Shown here piece by piece: positions 26,939-37,492 of a stretch of 64,000 nucleotides of DNA (its first letter is position 1; each line of letters starts with the position of its first letter). The notes under the pieces are model-generated. The model saw only the letters and a program-made list of their open reading frames with translations. It made no database searches and had not been told where the DNA came from. This stretch comes from Comamonas testosteroni (GTDB lineage: Bacteria > Pseudomonadota > Gammaproteobacteria > Burkholderiales > Burkholderiaceae_C): the NCBI GenBank assembly GCA_008727115.1, contig CP044131.1:186001-250000 (forward strand), given 5' to 3'. The translations under genes and the position numbers were made by a program.

Positions 26939-28111
26939 ATGAAGCCTATCTACTCCACACTGCGTGTTCTGGCCGTTGCTGCTGCCGTGGCGCCTGTGTT
27001 TGCCATGGCGCAGGTGGCGGCGCCTGTACCCCCCGAAATCGCGGCCCGTAACTATCTGCTGGTGGATGTGACCGCAGGTCAGGTGCTGGGCGCCAAGGAT
27101 GTCGACGCTCCTGTGGAGCAGGCATCGCTGACCAAGCTGATGACCGCTTATGTGGTGTTTGATGCCCTGCGTGCCAAAAAGATCACGCTGGAGCAGAAGA
27201 TGCCCGTGAGCGAGCGCGCCTGGAAGATGCCGGGTTCGCGCATGTTCATCGACCCCAAGATGCAGGTGCCCGTCAACGATTTGATCAGCGGCATGATTGT
27301 TCAGTCCGGCAACGACGCAACCATGGCGCTGGCCGAAGCCGTGGGTGGAACGGCCGAGAACTTCGTCAAGATGATGAATGACCAGGCACAGGCGCTGGGC
27401 ATGAAGGGCACGAGCTACAAGAACCCGGAAGGCCTGACAGAGCCCGGTCACCTGACCACGGCGCGCGATCTCTCGATTCTGGCTCAGCGCCTGATGCATG
27501 ACTTCCCCGAGTACATGCACTACTACGCCACCAAGCACTACGCTTATCCGGGCACGCCTGCCTCCAACGGCAACAACCGCAATACGCTGCTGTTCCGTGA
27601 TCCCACTGTGGATGGCTTGAAGACCGGACATACCAACGCCGCTGGCTACTGCCTGGTGGCGACGGCCAAGCGCGACCTGCCCAATGTGGGCCAGCGCCGA
27701 CTGCTCTCCATCGTGCTGGGTACGGCCAGCGAAAAGGCTCGCGCCAACGAAAGCCAGAAGTTGCTGAACTGGGGCTATACCGCCTATGACGCGGTCAAGC
27801 TGTTCGATGCAGACCAGCCTGTTGCCACGCCTTCGGTCTGGAAGGGTTCTGCCAATGTCGTCAAGATCGGCAAGGCCGATGGTGCCGTGGTGGTGACTGT
27901 TCCTTCTGGGATGGGTGGCAAGTTGACCACCGAAGTCGTGCGCCAGGATCCGCTGATTGCGCCTATCGCCAAGGGGCAGTCCATGGGGGTGCTCAAGGTC
28001 AAGTCGGGTGCCGATGTGGTGGCCGAAGTGCCGCTGGTGGCGCTTGAGGCGGTTGAGCAAGCGGGCTTTTTTGGCCGTCTGTGGGACACGATTCGCCTCT
28101 GGATCAAGTAA
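26939..28111 (+). CDS. dacA: D-alanyl-D-alanine carboxypeptidase (PBP5/6 type)
   Basis: 390 residues. Signal peptide of about 24 residues (MKPIYSTLRVLAVAAAVAPV then FAMAQ). Penicillin-binding motifs are all there: SLTK (SxxK) at about 63-66, SGN at about 122-124, and KTG in VDGLKTGHTNAAGY at about 227-229. The beta-rich C-terminal PBP5 domain follows, and the last helix FFGRLWDTIRLWIK is an amphipathic membrane anchor. It trims the terminal D-Ala from peptidoglycan stems in the periplasm. The naming as DacA or DacC cannot be settled from sequence alone. A terminator follows directly. Confidence 0.95.
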   Translation: MKPIYSTLRVLAVAAAVAPVFAMAQVAAPVPPEIAARNYLLVDVTAGQVLGAKDVDAPVEQASLTKLMTAYVVFDALRAKKITLEQKMPVSERAWKMPGSRMFIDPKMQVPVNDLISGMIVQSGNDATMALAEAVGGTAENFVKMMNDQAQALGMKGTSYKNPEGLTEPGHLTTARDLSILAQRLMHDFPEYMHYYATKHYAYPGTPASNGNNRNTLLFRDPTVDGLKTGHTNAAGYCLVATAKRDLPNVGQRRLLSIVLGTASEKARANESQKLLNWGYTAYDAVKLFDADQPVATPSVWKGSANVVKIGKADGAVVVTVPSGMGGKLTTEVVRQDPLIAPIAKGQSMGVLKVKSGADVVAEVPLVALEAVEQAGFFGRLWDTIRLWIK

Positions 28112-28116
28112 TTCCC

Positions 28117-28149
28117 AAACCGGTGAAAAGCGCTTCTTCGCCGGTTTTT
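28117..28149 (+). terminator. Terminator of dacA
   Basis: AAACCGGTGAA pairs with TTCGCCGGTTT (one G-T pair) around a short inner loop, followed by T5; it begins six bases after the dacA stop. Confidence 0.85.
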
Positions 28150-28246
28150 GCCCTGGGGTAGTGATGCGAGGGGGAGCCAGCTCGCTGCGGGGATATTGTC
28201 CGCAGGGAGTTGTGCGGATCTTTGCAAGCTGGTACATTCGAGGGCT

Positions 28247-28335
28247 TTTCGGAATTTCCGAAGGGATTCACGTTTCCGCTCAAGCACTTGTTTTTGCGGA
28301 TAAACCTTTTGCTTTCACGAAGCAAATTCACGTTT
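28247..28335 (+). promoter_or_regulatory. Structured leader of the str operon
   Basis: Upstream of rpsL a TTCGGAA-T-TTCCGAA palindrome and a TTTGCTT/AAGCAAA hairpin are seen, and ATTCACGTTT occurs twice, at 28266-28275 and 28326-28335, 60 nt apart. They could be part of an untranslated leader controlled by a ribosomal protein; I could not assign the promoter. Confidence 0.4.
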
Positions 28336-28350
28336 AGGGACGTTTAATTA

Positions 28351-28728
28351 ATGCCAACCATTAACCAACTCGTGCGTCAGGGCCGCACGGTAGAAGTTGT
28401 TAAATCCAAGAGCCCTGCTATGGAAAACTGCCCCCAACGCCGTGGCGTGTGCACTCGCGTGTACACCACCACTCCTAAGAAGCCTAACTCGGCTCTGCGT
28501 AAGGTGGCTAAGGTTCGTCTGACCAACGGTTTCGAAGTGATTTCGTACATCGGCGGTGAAGGCCACAACCTGCAAGAGCACAGCGTTGTGCTGGTGCGCG
28601 GCGGCCGTGTGAAGGACTTGCCTGGTGTGCGTTACCACATCGTGCGCGGTTCGCTTGACCTGCAAGGCGTCAAGGACCGTAAGCAGTCCCGCTCCAAGTA
28701 CGGTGCCAAGAAGCCTAAGGCTAAGTAA
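28351..28728 (+). CDS. rpsL: 30S ribosomal protein S12
   Basis: 125 residues, standard. [20 protein letters not shown] is the usual N-terminus and the decoding-loop sequence [19 protein letters not shown] with the streptomycin-site Lys (KKPN) is intact and of the sensitive form. [13 protein letters not shown] near residue 90 is the second decoding-site loop. S12 checks codon-anticodon pairing in the A site. First gene of the str operon rpsL-rpsG-fusA-tuf, which here runs on into the S10 operon. Confidence 0.99.
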   Translation: MPTINQLVRQGRTVEVVKSKSPAMENCPQRRGVCTRVYTTTPKKPNSALRKVAKVRLTNGFEVISYIGGEGHNLQEHSVVLVRGGRVKDLPGVRYHIVRGSLDLQGVKDRKQSRSKYGAKKPKAK

Positions 28729-28896
28729 TCAGCCCTGGTTTTTTGAAAACAAACGGTGTTTGATTCGCCTGACTGGCGCGGTCAAACGTAGTGGCCCTGA
28801 ACACAAGTGTTTTGTGCGGGTCGAGTAAGTGAGAGTTTTGAATAGCTCTCGCGGTATCTGAAAAGATGCCAACTGAAGCAAAGATAGAGGTAAAAA

Positions 28897-29370
28897 ATGC
28901 CACGTCGTCGCGAAGTCCCCAAACGTGAAATTCTGCCGGATCCCAAGTTCGGCAATGTAGAGCTGTCCAAATTCATGAACGTGATCATGGAAGGCGGCAA
29001 GAAAGCGGTTGCTGAGCGCATCATTTACGGCGCTCTGGACCTGATCGAGAAGAAGCATCCCGGTAAGGATCCTCTGGAAGCTTTCGTTGTTGCCATCAAC
29101 AACGTCAAGCCCATGGTTGAAGTGAAGTCCCGCCGCGTGGGTGGTGCTAACTATCAAGTGCCAGTGGAAGTGCGCCCTGTTCGTCGTCTGGCTCTGGCCA
29201 TGCGCTGGATCAAGGAAGCTTCGCGCAAGCGCGGTGAGAAGTCCATGGCTCAACGCCTGGCCAACGAACTGCTGGAAGCCACCGAAGGCCGTGGCGGCGC
29301 CATGAAGCGTCGTGACGAAGTGCACCGTATGGCCGAAGCCAACAAGGCTTTCAGCCACTTCCGCTTCTAA
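28897..29370 (+). CDS. rpsG: 30S ribosomal protein S7
   Basis: 157 residues. [20 protein letters not shown] and the [21 protein letters not shown] block are conserved S7 sequence; the C-terminus [15 protein letters not shown] is the short form. S7 binds the 3' major domain of 16S rRNA and contacts the E-site tRNA; in E. coli it also represses its own operon from the rpsL-rpsG gap. Here that gap is 168 nt, long enough for such a site, and it contains AACACAAGTGTT. The ribosome site GAGGTAAAA precedes the start. Confidence 0.99.
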   Translation: MPRRREVPKREILPDPKFGNVELSKFMNVIMEGGKKAVAERIIYGALDLIEKKHPGKDPLEAFVVAINNVKPMVEVKSRRVGGANYQVPVEVRPVRRLALAMRWIKEASRKRGEKSMAQRLANELLEATEGRGGAMKRRDEVHRMAEANKAFSHFRF

Positions 29371-29516
29371 TCGGAATCTCGCTCGAGATACAGGGCCGCA
29401 TGCAAAAACATTGCTGCGGCCTTGTGTCGATTTTGAGTGCCCCCATATAGAATTGCTGTCCCCTGCGCACAAGGTGGGCAAGGCAGTACTCCCATACGAT
29501 CAAGCAAGGATCAATC

Positions 29517-31625
29517 ATGGCTCGCAAGACCCCCATTAGCCGTTATCGCAACATCGGTATTTCGGCCCACATTGACGCAGGCAAGACAACGACTTCCGAA
29601 CGTATCCTGTTCTATACCGGCGTGACCCACAAGCTGGGTGAAACCCACGAAGGTTCTGCCACCACCGACTGGATGGAGCAAGAGCAAGAGCGCGGTATCA
29701 CGATCACTTCGTCGGCTGTGACCTGCTTCTGGAAGGGTATGGACCTGTCCCGCCCCGAGCACCGCATCAACATCATCGACACCCCCGGCCACGTGGACTT
29801 CACGATTGAAGTGGAGCGTTCCATGCGCGTGCTGGACGGTGCAGTGATGGTTTACTGCGCTGTGGGTGGCGTGCAGCCCCAGTCCGAAACTGTGTGGCGT
29901 CAAGCTAACAAGCACAAGGTGCCTCGTCTGGCCTTCGTGAACAAGATGGACCGTACCGGCGCCAACTTCTTCAAGGTCGTGGAAGGCATGAAGACTCGCC
30001 TGAACGCGAACCCTGTGCCTATCGTGATCCCAATCGGTGCTGAAGACAACTTCCAGGGCGTGGTCGATCTGCTGAAGATGAAGGCCATCATCTGGGATGA
30101 GGCTTCGCAAGGCATGAAGTTCGAATACCGTGACATTCCCGCCGAACTGGTGGACACGGCCAACGAATGGCGCGAAAAGATGATCGAGTCGGCTGCCGAA
30201 GCTTCGGAAGAGCTGATGAACAAGTACCTGGAAGAAGGTACTCTGACTGAAGAAGAGATCATCGCCGGTCTGCGTCAGCGCACTATCGCTACCGAAATCC
30301 AGCCCATGCTGTGCGGTACTGCGTTCAAGAACAAGGGTGTGCAGCGCATGCTGGACGCCGTGCTGGACTTGCTGCCTGCTCCTACCGATATCGCCGACGT
30401 GTCCGGTACCGACCCCGACGACGAAGAGAAGAAGCTGACACGTAAGGCTGATGATGCTGAGAAGTTCTCGGCTCTGGCATTCAAGCTGATGACCGACCCC
30501 TTTGTTGGTCAGCTGACTTTCGTGCGCGTCTACTCTGGCGTGCTGACCAAGGGTGAAACCGTTCTGAACTCTGTGAAGGGTAAGAAAGAGCGCATCGGTC
30601 GTATCGTGCAGATGCACGCCAACGAGCGTCAGGAAGTCGAAGAAATTCGTGCTGGTGACATCGCTGCCTGCGTGGGTCTGAAGGATGTGACTACAGGTGA
30701 AACCCTGTGCGCACTGGATGCACCTATCGTGCTGGAGCGCATGGTCTTCCCTGAGCCCGTGATTGCACAGGCTGTGGAGCCAAAGTCCAAGGCTGACCAG
30801 GAAAAGATGGGTATTGCCCTGTCGCGTCTGGCTGCTGAAGATCCTTCCTTCCGCGTGCGTACCGACGAAGAATCCGGCCAGACCATCATTGCTGGTATGG
30901 GCGAGCTGCACCTGGACATCATCATTGACCGTATGAAGCGCGAGTTCAACGTGGAAGCCAACGTGGGCAAGCCCCAGGTTGCTTACCGCGAAACCGTTCG
31001 CAGCACCGTCAAGGACGTGGACGGCAAGTTCGTTCGTCAGTCCGGTGGTAAGGGTCAGTACGGCCACGTGGTGTTCACGCTGGAGCCTCAAGAAGCCGGC
31101 AAGGGTTTTGAGTTCCTGGACGAAATCAAGGGCGGTGTGGTGCCTCGCGAATACATCCCTGCAGTGCAGAAGGGTGTGGAAGAAGCTCTGACTTCTGGCG
31201 TGCTGGCTGGCTACCCTGTGGTGGACGTCAAGGTTCGCCTGACTTTCGGTTCGTACCACGATGTGGACTCGTCCGAAATGGCGTTCAAGATGGCCGCTAT
31301 CTTCGGTTTCAAGGAAGCCGCTCGCAAGGCCAATCCCGTGATCCTCGAGCCCATGATGGCCGTGGAAGTGGAAACGCCTGAAGACTACGCCGGTACCGTG
31401 ATGGGTGACCTGTCTTCTCGCCGTGGCATGGTCCAGGGTATGGACGACATGGTTGGTGGCGGTAAGGCCATCAAGGCTGAAGTGCCTCTGTCCGAAATGT
31501 TCGGCTACGCCACTCAGCTGCGCTCCATGACTCAAGGTCGTGCCAGCTACACCATGGAGTTCAAGCACTACGCTGAAGCTCCTCGTAACGTGGCCGAAGC
31601 CATCGTTGCCGCCCGCGCCAAGTAA
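29517..31625 (+). CDS. fusA: Elongation factor G
   Basis: 702 residues, the classical EF-G length. G-domain motifs: [16 protein letters not shown] (P-loop), [10 protein letters not shown] (switch 1), [12 protein letters not shown] (G3), [10 protein letters not shown] (G4). Domains II to V follow, with [10 protein letters not shown] and the C-terminal [25 protein letters not shown] of domain V. It moves tRNAs and mRNA through the ribosome with GTP. The start GTATTCC-AAGGATCAATC-ATG has a clear ribosome site. A long antisense frame covering nearly the whole gene is a shadow. The terminator-like hairpin 3' of the gene sits before tuf. Confidence 0.99.
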   Translation: MARKTPISRYRNIGISAHIDAGKTTTSERILFYTGVTHKLGETHEGSATTDWMEQEQERGITITSSAVTCFWKGMDLSRPEHRINIIDTPGHVDFTIEVERSMRVLDGAVMVYCAVGGVQPQSETVWRQANKHKVPRLAFVNKMDRTGANFFKVVEGMKTRLNANPVPIVIPIGAEDNFQGVVDLLKMKAIIWDEASQGMKFEYRDIPAELVDTANEWREKMIESAAEASEELMNKYLEEGTLTEEEIIAGLRQRTIATEIQPMLCGTAFKNKGVQRMLDAVLDLLPAPTDIADVSGTDPDDEEKKLTRKADDAEKFSALAFKLMTDPFVGQLTFVRVYSGVLTKGETVLNSVKGKKERIGRIVQMHANERQEVEEIRAGDIAACVGLKDVTTGETLCALDAPIVLERMVFPEPVIAQAVEPKSKADQEKMGIALSRLAAEDPSFRVRTDEESGQTIIAGMGELHLDIIIDRMKREFNVEANVGKPQVAYRETVRSTVKDVDGKFVRQSGGKGQYGHVVFTLEPQEAGKGFEFLDEIKGGVVPREYIPAVQKGVEEALTSGVLAGYPVVDVKVRLTFGSYHDVDSSEMAFKMAAIFGFKEAARKANPVILEPMMAVEVETPEDYAGTVMGDLSSRRGMVQGMDDMVGGGKAIKAEVPLSEMFGYATQLRSMTQGRASYTMEFKHYAEAPRNVAEAIVAARAK

Positions 31626-31666
31626 TTAGCGCAGGTTTGACGAATCGGTCATAATCCCCGGTTCTG

Positions 31667-31701
31667 ATCGCGACAGCTCCTTGTGGGCTGTCGCGATTTT
31701 T
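31667..31701 (+). terminator. Terminator/attenuator between fusA and tuf
   Basis: Perfect 11-bp stem ATCGCGACAGC/GCTGTCGCGAT with a 9-nt loop and five T. It would lower or end read-through from fusA, so tuf and the S10 genes probably have their own promoter between here and 31805. Confidence 0.75.
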
Positions 31702-31804
31702 GCCGGTCTGCGATCCCATGCCGTCCTGTCTCCTGTGCGGGGCGAATCAGCAATGAGGTGCAGACCTTAAACATCACACAGGTTTTTGCTCTTTCGGAGA
31801 AATC

Positions 31805-32995
31805 ATGGCAAAAGAAAAATTCGAGCGCACCAAGCCCCACGTGAACGTGGGCACCATCGGTCACGTTGACCACGGTAAGACCACCCTGACTGCTGCTATC
31901 GCTACCGTGCTGTCCAAGCACTTCGGCGGCGAAGCCAAGGACTACTCGCAAATTGATGCGGCTCCTGAAGAAAAGGCTCGTGGTATCACCATCAACACTT
32001 CGCACGTCGAGTACGAAACCGCTACTCGTCACTACGCTCACGTTGACTGCCCCGGTCACGCTGACTATGTGAAGAACATGATTACTGGTGCTGCCCAGAT
32101 GGACGGCGCTATCTTGGTTTGCTCCGCTGCTGACGGCCCCATGCCCCAGACTCGCGAGCACATCCTGCTGTCGCGTCAGGTGGGTGTTCCTTACATCATC
32201 GTGTTCCTGAACAAGGCCGACCTGGTGGACGACGAAGAGCTGCTGGAACTGGTCGAAATGGAAGTGCGCGAGCTGCTGTCCAAGTACGACTTCCCCGGTG
32301 ACGATACTCCCATCATCCGCGGCTCTGCCCGTCTGGCTCTGGAAGGCGACACATCCGACAAGGGTGAGCCCGCTATCCTGAAGCTGGCCGAAGCTCTGGA
32401 TTCCTACATCCCCACTCCCGAGCGTGCTGTTGACGGCGCATTCGTGATGCCTGTGGAAGACGTGTTCTCCATCTCCGGTCGTGGCACTGTGGTGACTGGC
32501 CGTATCGAGCGCGGTATCGTCAAGGTCGGCGAAGAAATCGAAATCGTTGGTATCACTGACACCGTCAAGACCACTGTGACCGGCGTGGAAATGTTCCGCA
32601 AGCTGCTGGACCAGGGTCAAGCTGGTGACAACGTGGGTCTGCTGCTGCGCGGCACAAAGCGTGAAGACGTGCAGCGTGGCCAAGTGCTGTGCAAGCCCGG
32701 CTCCATCAAGCCCCACACCAACTTCACTGCTGAAGTTTACGTGCTGTCCAAGGACGAAGGCGGTCGCCACACTCCTTTCTTCAACAACTACCGTCCTCAG
32801 TTCTACTTCCGTACAACTGACGTGACCGGCTCCATCGAACTGCCCGAAGGCAAGGAAATGGTGATGCCTGGTGATAACGTGTCGATCACTGTGAAGCTGA
32901 TTGCTCCTATCGCTATGGAAGAAGGTCTGCGCTTCGCTATCCGCGAAGGTGGTCGTACTGTTGGTGCCGGTGTGGTTGCCAAGATCATTGCTTAA
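31805..32995 (+). CDS. tuf: Elongation factor Tu
   Basis: 396 residues. [14 protein letters not shown] (P-loop), [12 protein letters not shown] (switch 1), [15 protein letters not shown] (G3) and [18 protein letters not shown] (G4) are all present; the C-terminal domain ends [18 protein letters not shown]-Tu delivers aminoacyl-tRNA to the ribosome. Many betaproteobacteria carry a second, near-identical copy elsewhere; only this one is in the window. Codon choice is strongly biased, as expected for a very highly expressed gene. The start follows CGGAGAAATC. Confidence 0.99.
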   Translation: MAKEKFERTKPHVNVGTIGHVDHGKTTLTAAIATVLSKHFGGEAKDYSQIDAAPEEKARGITINTSHVEYETATRHYAHVDCPGHADYVKNMITGAAQMDGAILVCSAADGPMPQTREHILLSRQVGVPYIIVFLNKADLVDDEELLELVEMEVRELLSKYDFPGDDTPIIRGSARLALEGDTSDKGEPAILKLAEALDSYIPTPERAVDGAFVMPVEDVFSISGRGTVVTGRIERGIVKVGEEIEIVGITDTVKTTVTGVEMFRKLLDQGQAGDNVGLLLRGTKREDVQRGQVLCKPGSIKPHTNFTAEVYVLSKDEGGRHTPFFNNYRPQFYFRTTDVTGSIELPEGKEMVMPGDNVSITVKLIAPIAMEEGLRFAIREGGRTVGAGVVAKIIA

Positions 32996-33020
32996 TTCTT
33001 AGAAAAGCTAGGAATTAACA

Positions 33021-33332
33021 ATGTCTAAGCAAAAGATCCGTATCCGCCTGAAGGCATTCGACTACAAGCTGATCGATCAGTCTGCAGCCGAGATCGTGGA
33101 CACCGCCAAGCGCACTGGCGCGATTGTCAAGGGTCCTGTGCCCCTGCCAACACGCATGAAGCGTTTCGACATCCTGCGTTCGCCCCACGTCAACAAGACC
33201 AGCCGCGACCAGCTCGAAATCCGCACACACCAGCGTCTGATGGACATCGTTGACCCCACCGACAAGACGGTTGACGCCCTGATGAAGCTGGACCTGCCCG
33301 CAGGTGTGGACGTCGAAATCAAACTGCAATAA
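33021..33332 (+). CDS. rpsJ: 30S ribosomal protein S10 (NusE)
   Basis: 103 residues, standard. [30 protein letters not shown] and [33 protein letters not shown] are fully conserved S10 sequence. S10 sits in the head of the small subunit and also joins NusB and NusG in transcription antitermination. It lies 25 nt after tuf. Unusually, 210 nt of hairpin-rich sequence separate it from rplC, so the regulatory leader of the S10 operon is behind, not before, this gene. Confidence 0.99.
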   Translation: MSKQKIRIRLKAFDYKLIDQSAAEIVDTAKRTGAIVKGPVPLPTRMKRFDILRSPHVNKTSRDQLEIRTHQRLMDIVDPTDKTVDALMKLDLPAGVDVEIKLQ

Positions 33333-33343
33333 GAGTTTTGGAG

Positions 33344-33491
33344 GCCGCTGAGGGATGCCTCAGTGGCTTTTAAGGGTCTTTGTTTAACGCGAACTTGCTC
33401 TAAAAGGCAGTTCGCGTTAAACTTTGGGGCTTCGCCTTTGATGCGAAGTTTTATTAACCTTCTTTTGTGTGCTAGGCCTCAAGGTTGAGGC
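33344..33491 (+). promoter_or_regulatory. Hairpin-rich leader between rpsJ and rplC
   Basis: Four hairpins in 150 nt: 33344-33353 with 33358-33367 followed by TTTT; 33382-33395 with 33409-33422, a perfect 14-bp stem; CTTCGC 33430-33435 with 33443-33448 followed by TTTTATT; and GCCTCAA 33476-33482 with 33485-33491. The first and third look like attenuators. In E. coli L4 controls this operon through a leader before rpsJ; a comparable role here is inference. Confidence 0.6.
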
Positions 33492-33542
33492 ACAACGCTG
33501 GGCCAATTGCAGTTTCAGCGGCAAAAGCTTTGGAGCAAACAA

Positions 33543-34217
33543 ATGAGTCTGAGCAACTCCCTGGGGTTGCTGGGTCGCAAGGTGGGCATGATGCGTCTGT
33601 TCACTGATGATGGGGACGCAGTGCCTGTCACAGTGGTGGATGTTTCTAACAACCGCGTGACTCAGGTCAAAACCCAAGAGAACGATGGCTATGTGGCCTT
33701 GCAGGTCACTTTCGGTGCACGCAAGGCTTCTCGCGTGACCAAGCCAGCCGCTGGCCACCTTGCCAAGGCAGGTGTTGAAGCCGGTGAAGTGACCCGTGAA
33801 TTCCGCGTGACCGATGAAACCGCTGGCAAGTACGCCGCTGGTGCCGTTCTGCCTGTGGCCGAACTGTTCAGCGTTGGCCAGAAGGTGGACGTGCAAGGCA
33901 CTTCCATCGGTAAGGGCTACGCCGGCACGATCAAGCGTCACAACTTCGGTTCGCAGCGCGCATCGCACGGTAACAGCCGTTCGCACAATGTCCCCGGCTC
34001 GATCGGTATGGCACAAGACCCCGGTCGCGTGTTCCCCGGCAAGAAGATGACCGGCCACATGGGCGACGAAACCGTCACTACTCAAAACCTCGATGTGGTT
34101 CGTATCGACGAAACACGTCAACTGCTGTTGATCAAGGGTGCCATTCCTGGTGCCAAGGGTGGCTTCGTTTCCGTGCGCCCCGCAATCAAGGCTAAAGCTT
34201 CCAAAGGAGCGAACTAA
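33543..34217 (+). CDS. rplC: 50S ribosomal protein L3
   Basis: Start at 33543 ([20 protein letters not shown]), preceded by TTTGGAGC; the longer frame is in the leader and rejected. 224 residues. [33 protein letters not shown] and [15 protein letters not shown] are the conserved loops reaching to the peptidyl-transferase centre. The central insertion (about 60-110, [20 protein letters not shown]) is usual for proteobacteria. L3 starts 50S assembly. Its TAA overlaps the rplD ATG (TAATG). Confidence 0.99.
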   Translation: MSLSNSLGLLGRKVGMMRLFTDDGDAVPVTVVDVSNNRVTQVKTQENDGYVALQVTFGARKASRVTKPAAGHLAKAGVEAGEVTREFRVTDETAGKYAAGAVLPVAELFSVGQKVDVQGTSIGKGYAGTIKRHNFGSQRASHGNSRSHNVPGSIGMAQDPGRVFPGKKMTGHMGDETVTTQNLDVVRIDETRQLLLIKGAIPGAKGGFVSVRPAIKAKASKGAN

Positions 34218-34840
34218 TGCAGCTCGAACTCCTGAATGAACAAGGCCAGGCTGCATCCAAGGTGGATGCTCCCGAGACTGTGTTCGGTCGTGAATTCAAC
34301 GAAGACCTGGTTCACCAGCTGGTGACTGCCTACCGTGCCAACGCACGTCAAGGCACTCGCGCCCAGAAGGACCGTGAACAAGTGCGTCACACCACCGCCA
34401 AGCCTTTCAAGCAAAAGGGTACAGGCCGTGCACGTGCTGGTATGTCCTCCTCGCCCCTGTGGCGTGGCGGCGGTCGCATCTTCCCCAACCTGCCTGAAGA
34501 AAACTTCGCGCAGAAGATCAACAAGAAGATGTACCGCGCTGGTATGGCTTCCATCCTGTCTCAGCTGGCCCGCGAAGGCCGTCTGGCAGTTGTGGAATCC
34601 CTGAAGCTGGATACCCCCAAGACCAAGGTGCTGGCAGACAAGTTCAAGGCTATGAACCTGTCTTCGTCGGTGATGGTGATCGCTGAAGAAATCGACGAGA
34701 ACCTGTACCTGGCATCCCGCAATCTGAAGAACGTGTTCGTGGTTGAGCCGCGCTATGCAGACCCCGTGTCTCTGGTGCACTACAAGAAAGTGCTCGTCAC
34801 CAAGGGTGCGATCGACAAACTCAAGGAGATGTTCGCATGA
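34217..34840 (+). CDS. rplD: 50S ribosomal protein L4
   Basis: 207 residues. [54 protein letters not shown] is the conserved part with the long loop lining the exit tunnel, where macrolide resistance changes occur; [14 protein letters not shown] is wild type. In E. coli L4 also represses the S10 operon by binding its leader, and the hairpins between rpsJ and rplC are the obvious candidate target here. Overlaps rplC by one base and rplW by four. Confidence 0.99.
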   Translation: MQLELLNEQGQAASKVDAPETVFGREFNEDLVHQLVTAYRANARQGTRAQKDREQVRHTTAKPFKQKGTGRARAGMSSSPLWRGGGRIFPNLPEENFAQKINKKMYRAGMASILSQLAREGRLAVVESLKLDTPKTKVLADKFKAMNLSSSVMVIAEEIDENLYLASRNLKNVFVVEPRYADPVSLVHYKKVLVTKGAIDKLKEMFA

Positions 34841-35151
34841 GCACTACCAAGTTTGACGAAGGTCGTCTGATGCAAGTGCTGGTCGCTCCCATCGTGTCCG
34901 AAAAGGCCACTCTGGTTGCTGAAAAGTCCAACGCTGTGACATTCAAGGTGCTGCAGAACGCTACCAAGCCCGAAATCAAGGCCGCTGTGGAATTGATGTT
35001 CAAGGTTGAAGTGGCTGGCGTGTCTGTGGTGAACACCAAGGGCAAGACCAAGCGCTTTGGCAAGACCGTGGGCCGTCGCGACAACGTTCGCAAGGCATAC
35101 GTGATGCTCAAGCCCGGTCAAGAGCTGAACCTGTCTGGGGAGGCTGCGTAA
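34837..35151 (+). CDS. rplW: 50S ribosomal protein L23
   Basis: 104 residues. [81 protein letters not shown] covers the whole fold. L23 lies at the tunnel exit and is the docking site for trigger factor and SRP. The start overlaps the end of rplD as ATGA. Normal in length and order; nothing unusual. Confidence 0.99.
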   Translation: MSTTKFDEGRLMQVLVAPIVSEKATLVAEKSNAVTFKVLQNATKPEIKAAVELMFKVEVAGVSVVNTKGKTKRFGKTVGRRDNVRKAYVMLKPGQELNLSGEAA

Positions 35152-35153
35152 TC

Positions 35154-35978
35154 ATGGCTGTTATCAAGCTCAAACCTACGACCCCCGGCCAACGCGGCGC
35201 GGTGAAGGTTACTCGCGATCACCTGCACAAGGGTGAGGGCTTTGCCCCCCTGCTGGAATCCCAATTCCAGAAGGCTGGTCGTAATAACAACGGTCACATC
35301 ACAACTCGCCACAAGGGCGGTGGTCACAAGCACCACTACCGCGTGGTGGACTTCAAGCGCAACAAGGACGGCATCCCTGCCAAGGTTGAACGCATTGAAT
35401 ACGACCCCAACCGTACCGCTCACATCGCTCTGGTGTGCTATGCAGACGGCGAGCGTCGTTATGTGATCGCTCCTCGCAACCTGGAAGTCGGCGCCACTAT
35501 CATCAGCGGCTCTGAAGCTCCTATCCGCGTGGGCAACACCCTGCCTATCCGCAACATCCCCGTGGGCTCGACCATCCACTGCATCGAACTGAAGATCGGT
35601 GCTGGTGCTCAGATCGCTCGTTCGGCTGGTACATCCGCTACGCTGCTGGCCCGTGAAGGCATCTACGCTCAAGTGCGTATGCGTTCCGGCGAAGTGCGCA
35701 AGGTGCACATCGAATGCCGCGCCACCATCGGTGAAGTTGCCAACGAAGAACACAGCCTGCGCCGTCTGGGCAAGGCCGGTGTGAAGCGTTGGATGGGTAT
35801 TCGTCCTACCGTCCGCGGTACGGTCATGAACCCTGTCGACCACCCGCACGGTGGTGGTGAAGGTAAGACCGGTGAAGGCCGTCACCCAGTTGACCCATGG
35901 GGCAATCTGACGAAGGGCTACCGCACCCGTAACAACAAGCGCACACAGACAATGATCGTGTCGCGCCGTAAAAAGTAA
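35154..35978 (+). CDS. rplB: 50S ribosomal protein L2
   Basis: 274 residues. The opening [23 protein letters not shown] differs mildly from E. coli but is usual for Comamonadaceae-type L2; the peptidyl-transferase-proximal block [34 protein letters not shown], with its essential His, is intact. L2 binds 23S rRNA domain IV and is needed for subunit joining. It begins two nt after rplW. Confidence 0.99.
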   Translation: MAVIKLKPTTPGQRGAVKVTRDHLHKGEGFAPLLESQFQKAGRNNNGHITTRHKGGGHKHHYRVVDFKRNKDGIPAKVERIEYDPNRTAHIALVCYADGERRYVIAPRNLEVGATIISGSEAPIRVGNTLPIRNIPVGSTIHCIELKIGAGAQIARSAGTSATLLAREGIYAQVRMRSGEVRKVHIECRATIGEVANEEHSLRRLGKAGVKRWMGIRPTVRGTVMNPVDHPHGGGEGKTGEGRHPVDPWGNLTKGYRTRNNKRTQTMIVSRRKK

Positions 35979-35988
35979 GGGGTAGCAA

Positions 35989-36264
35989 ATGACTCGTTCT
36001 CTTAAAAAGGGTCCGTTTGTTGACCATCACTTGCTGGCAAAGGTCGAAAAGGCCATCGCCACCAAGGACAAGAAGCCAGTGAAGACTTGGTCGCGTCGCT
36101 CCATGGTTCTGCCCGAGTTCATCGGTCTGACCATCGCCGTGCACAACGGCAAGCAACACGTGCCGGTTTATGTGACTGACCAAATGGTTGGCCACAAGCT
36201 GGGTGAATTCGCGCTGACTCGTACCTTCAAGGGTCACCCTGCGGACAAGAAAGCCAAGAAGTAA
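35989..36264 (+). CDS. rpsS: 30S ribosomal protein S19
   Basis: 91 residues, standard length. [73 protein letters not shown] is unbroken S19 sequence. It binds S13 and the head of 16S rRNA. AAGGGGTAGCAA precedes the ATG, 10 nt after rplB. Confidence 0.99.
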   Translation: MTRSLKKGPFVDHHLLAKVEKAIATKDKKPVKTWSRRSMVLPEFIGLTIAVHNGKQHVPVYVTDQMVGHKLGEFALTRTFKGHPADKKAKK

Positions 36265-36274
36265 GGAATAGAAC

Positions 36275-36607
36275 ATGTCTGAAACACGTGCTGTTCTCCG
36301 TGGCGTCCGCCTGTCTGTTGACAAGGGTCGCCTGGTCGCGGATCTGATCCGCGGCAAGAAGGTGGATCAAGCTCTGAACATTCTGACTTTCACACAGAAA
36401 AAAGCTGCTGTGATCGTGAAGAAGGTTCTGGAATCCGCTATCGCCAACGCTGAGCACAACGACGGCGCCGATATCGACGAACTGAAGGTCAAGACCATCT
36501 TCGTCGAACAAGGCACCACGCTCAAGCGTTTTACCGCTCGCGCCAAGGGCCGCGGCAACCGCATCAGCAAGCCTACCTGCCACATCTACGTGACAGTGGG
36601 TAACTGA
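36275..36607 (+). CDS. rplV: 50S ribosomal protein L22
   Basis: 110 residues. [35 protein letters not shown], the loop [31 protein letters not shown], whose beta-hairpin reaches into the exit tunnel and carries macrolide-resistance sites; the sequence looks wild type. It follows rpsS by 10 nt with GGAATAG as ribosome site. Confidence 0.99.
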   Translation: MSETRAVLRGVRLSVDKGRLVADLIRGKKVDQALNILTFTQKKAAVIVKKVLESAIANAEHNDGADIDELKVKTIFVEQGTTLKRFTARAKGRGNRISKPTCHIYVTVGN

Positions 36608-36623
36608 GGCCTTAAGGAAGAAT

Positions 36624-37490
36624 ATGGGACAGAAAATCCATCCTACCGGCTTCCGTCTGGCGGTGAGCCGCAACTGGGCAAGCCGCTGGTACGCTAGCAA
36701 CCGTGACTTTGCAGGCATGCTGGCCGAAGACATCAAGGTGCGTGAGTACCTGAAGGCCAAGCTGAAGAACGCCGCCGTGGCGCGCGTTTTGATCGAGCGT
36801 CCTGCCAAGAACGCCCGCATCACTATTTTCTCGGCTCGTCCGGGCGTGGTGATCGGCAAGAAGGGCGAAGACATCGAGAACCTGAAGAAGGAACTCGCTA
36901 CTCGTCTGGGCGTGCCTGTTGCAGTGAACATCGAAGAAGTGCGCAAGCCCGAAATCGATGCCAAGCTGATCGCTGACTCCATCTGCCAGCAGCTGGAAAA
37001 GCGCATCATGTTCCGTCGCGCCATGAAGCGTGCGATGCAGAACGCCATGCGTCTGGGTGCTCAGGGCATCAAGATCATGTCTTCTGGTCGTCTGAACGGT
37101 ATCGAAATCGCTCGTACCGAGTGGTATCGGGAAGGCCGCGTGCCTCTGCACACTCTGCGTGCTGACATCGACTACGGCTTCTCCGAAGCCAAGACGACAT
37201 ACGGCATCATTGGCGTGAAGGTCTGGGTCTACAAGGGTGATACCTTGGGCCGCAACGATCTGCCCGCCGTGGAAACGCCCCGTCCTGAAGACGAGCGTCG
37301 TCCTCGTGGTCCCCGTCGCGACGGTCGTCGTGATGGCGATCGCGCTGGCCGCGGTGGTCGTCGTCCCGCTGGTACCAATGCCGCTCCTGCCGATGGCAGC
37401 GACAAGCCTGCTGGCGCTGGTGCTGATTCCGTTAAGCGCGTTCGTAAGGCTGACGCGCCCGCTACAGCAGCGGACGGTAAAGGAGAATAA
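36624..37490 (+). CDS. rpsC: 30S ribosomal protein S3, with long C-terminal tail
   Basis: 288 residues, compared with 233 in E. coli. The KH domain ([24 protein letters not shown], about 72-95) and the C-terminal S3 domain ([46 protein letters not shown]) are normal. From about 217 an Arg/Gly/Asp/Pro-rich tail follows ([20 protein letters not shown]...), then an Ala-rich end. The tail is low complexity and probably disordered; comparable tails occur in related bacteria. S3 lines the mRNA entry channel and has helicase activity. Confidence 0.98.
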   Translation: MGQKIHPTGFRLAVSRNWASRWYASNRDFAGMLAEDIKVREYLKAKLKNAAVARVLIERPAKNARITIFSARPGVVIGKKGEDIENLKKELATRLGVPVAVNIEEVRKPEIDAKLIADSICQQLEKRIMFRRAMKRAMQNAMRLGAQGIKIMSSGRLNGIEIARTEWYREGRVPLHTLRADIDYGFSEAKTTYGIIGVKVWVYKGDTLGRNDLPAVETPRPEDERRPRGPRRDGRRDGDRAGRGGRRPAGTNAAPADGSDKPAGAGADSVKRVRKADAPATAADGKGE

Positions 37491-37492
37491 CC

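Noticed and set aside
29511-31568. Minus-strand frame of 685 codons over fusA
   Set aside because: Antisense to fusA with strongly biased codons; His/Leu-rich nonsense protein.
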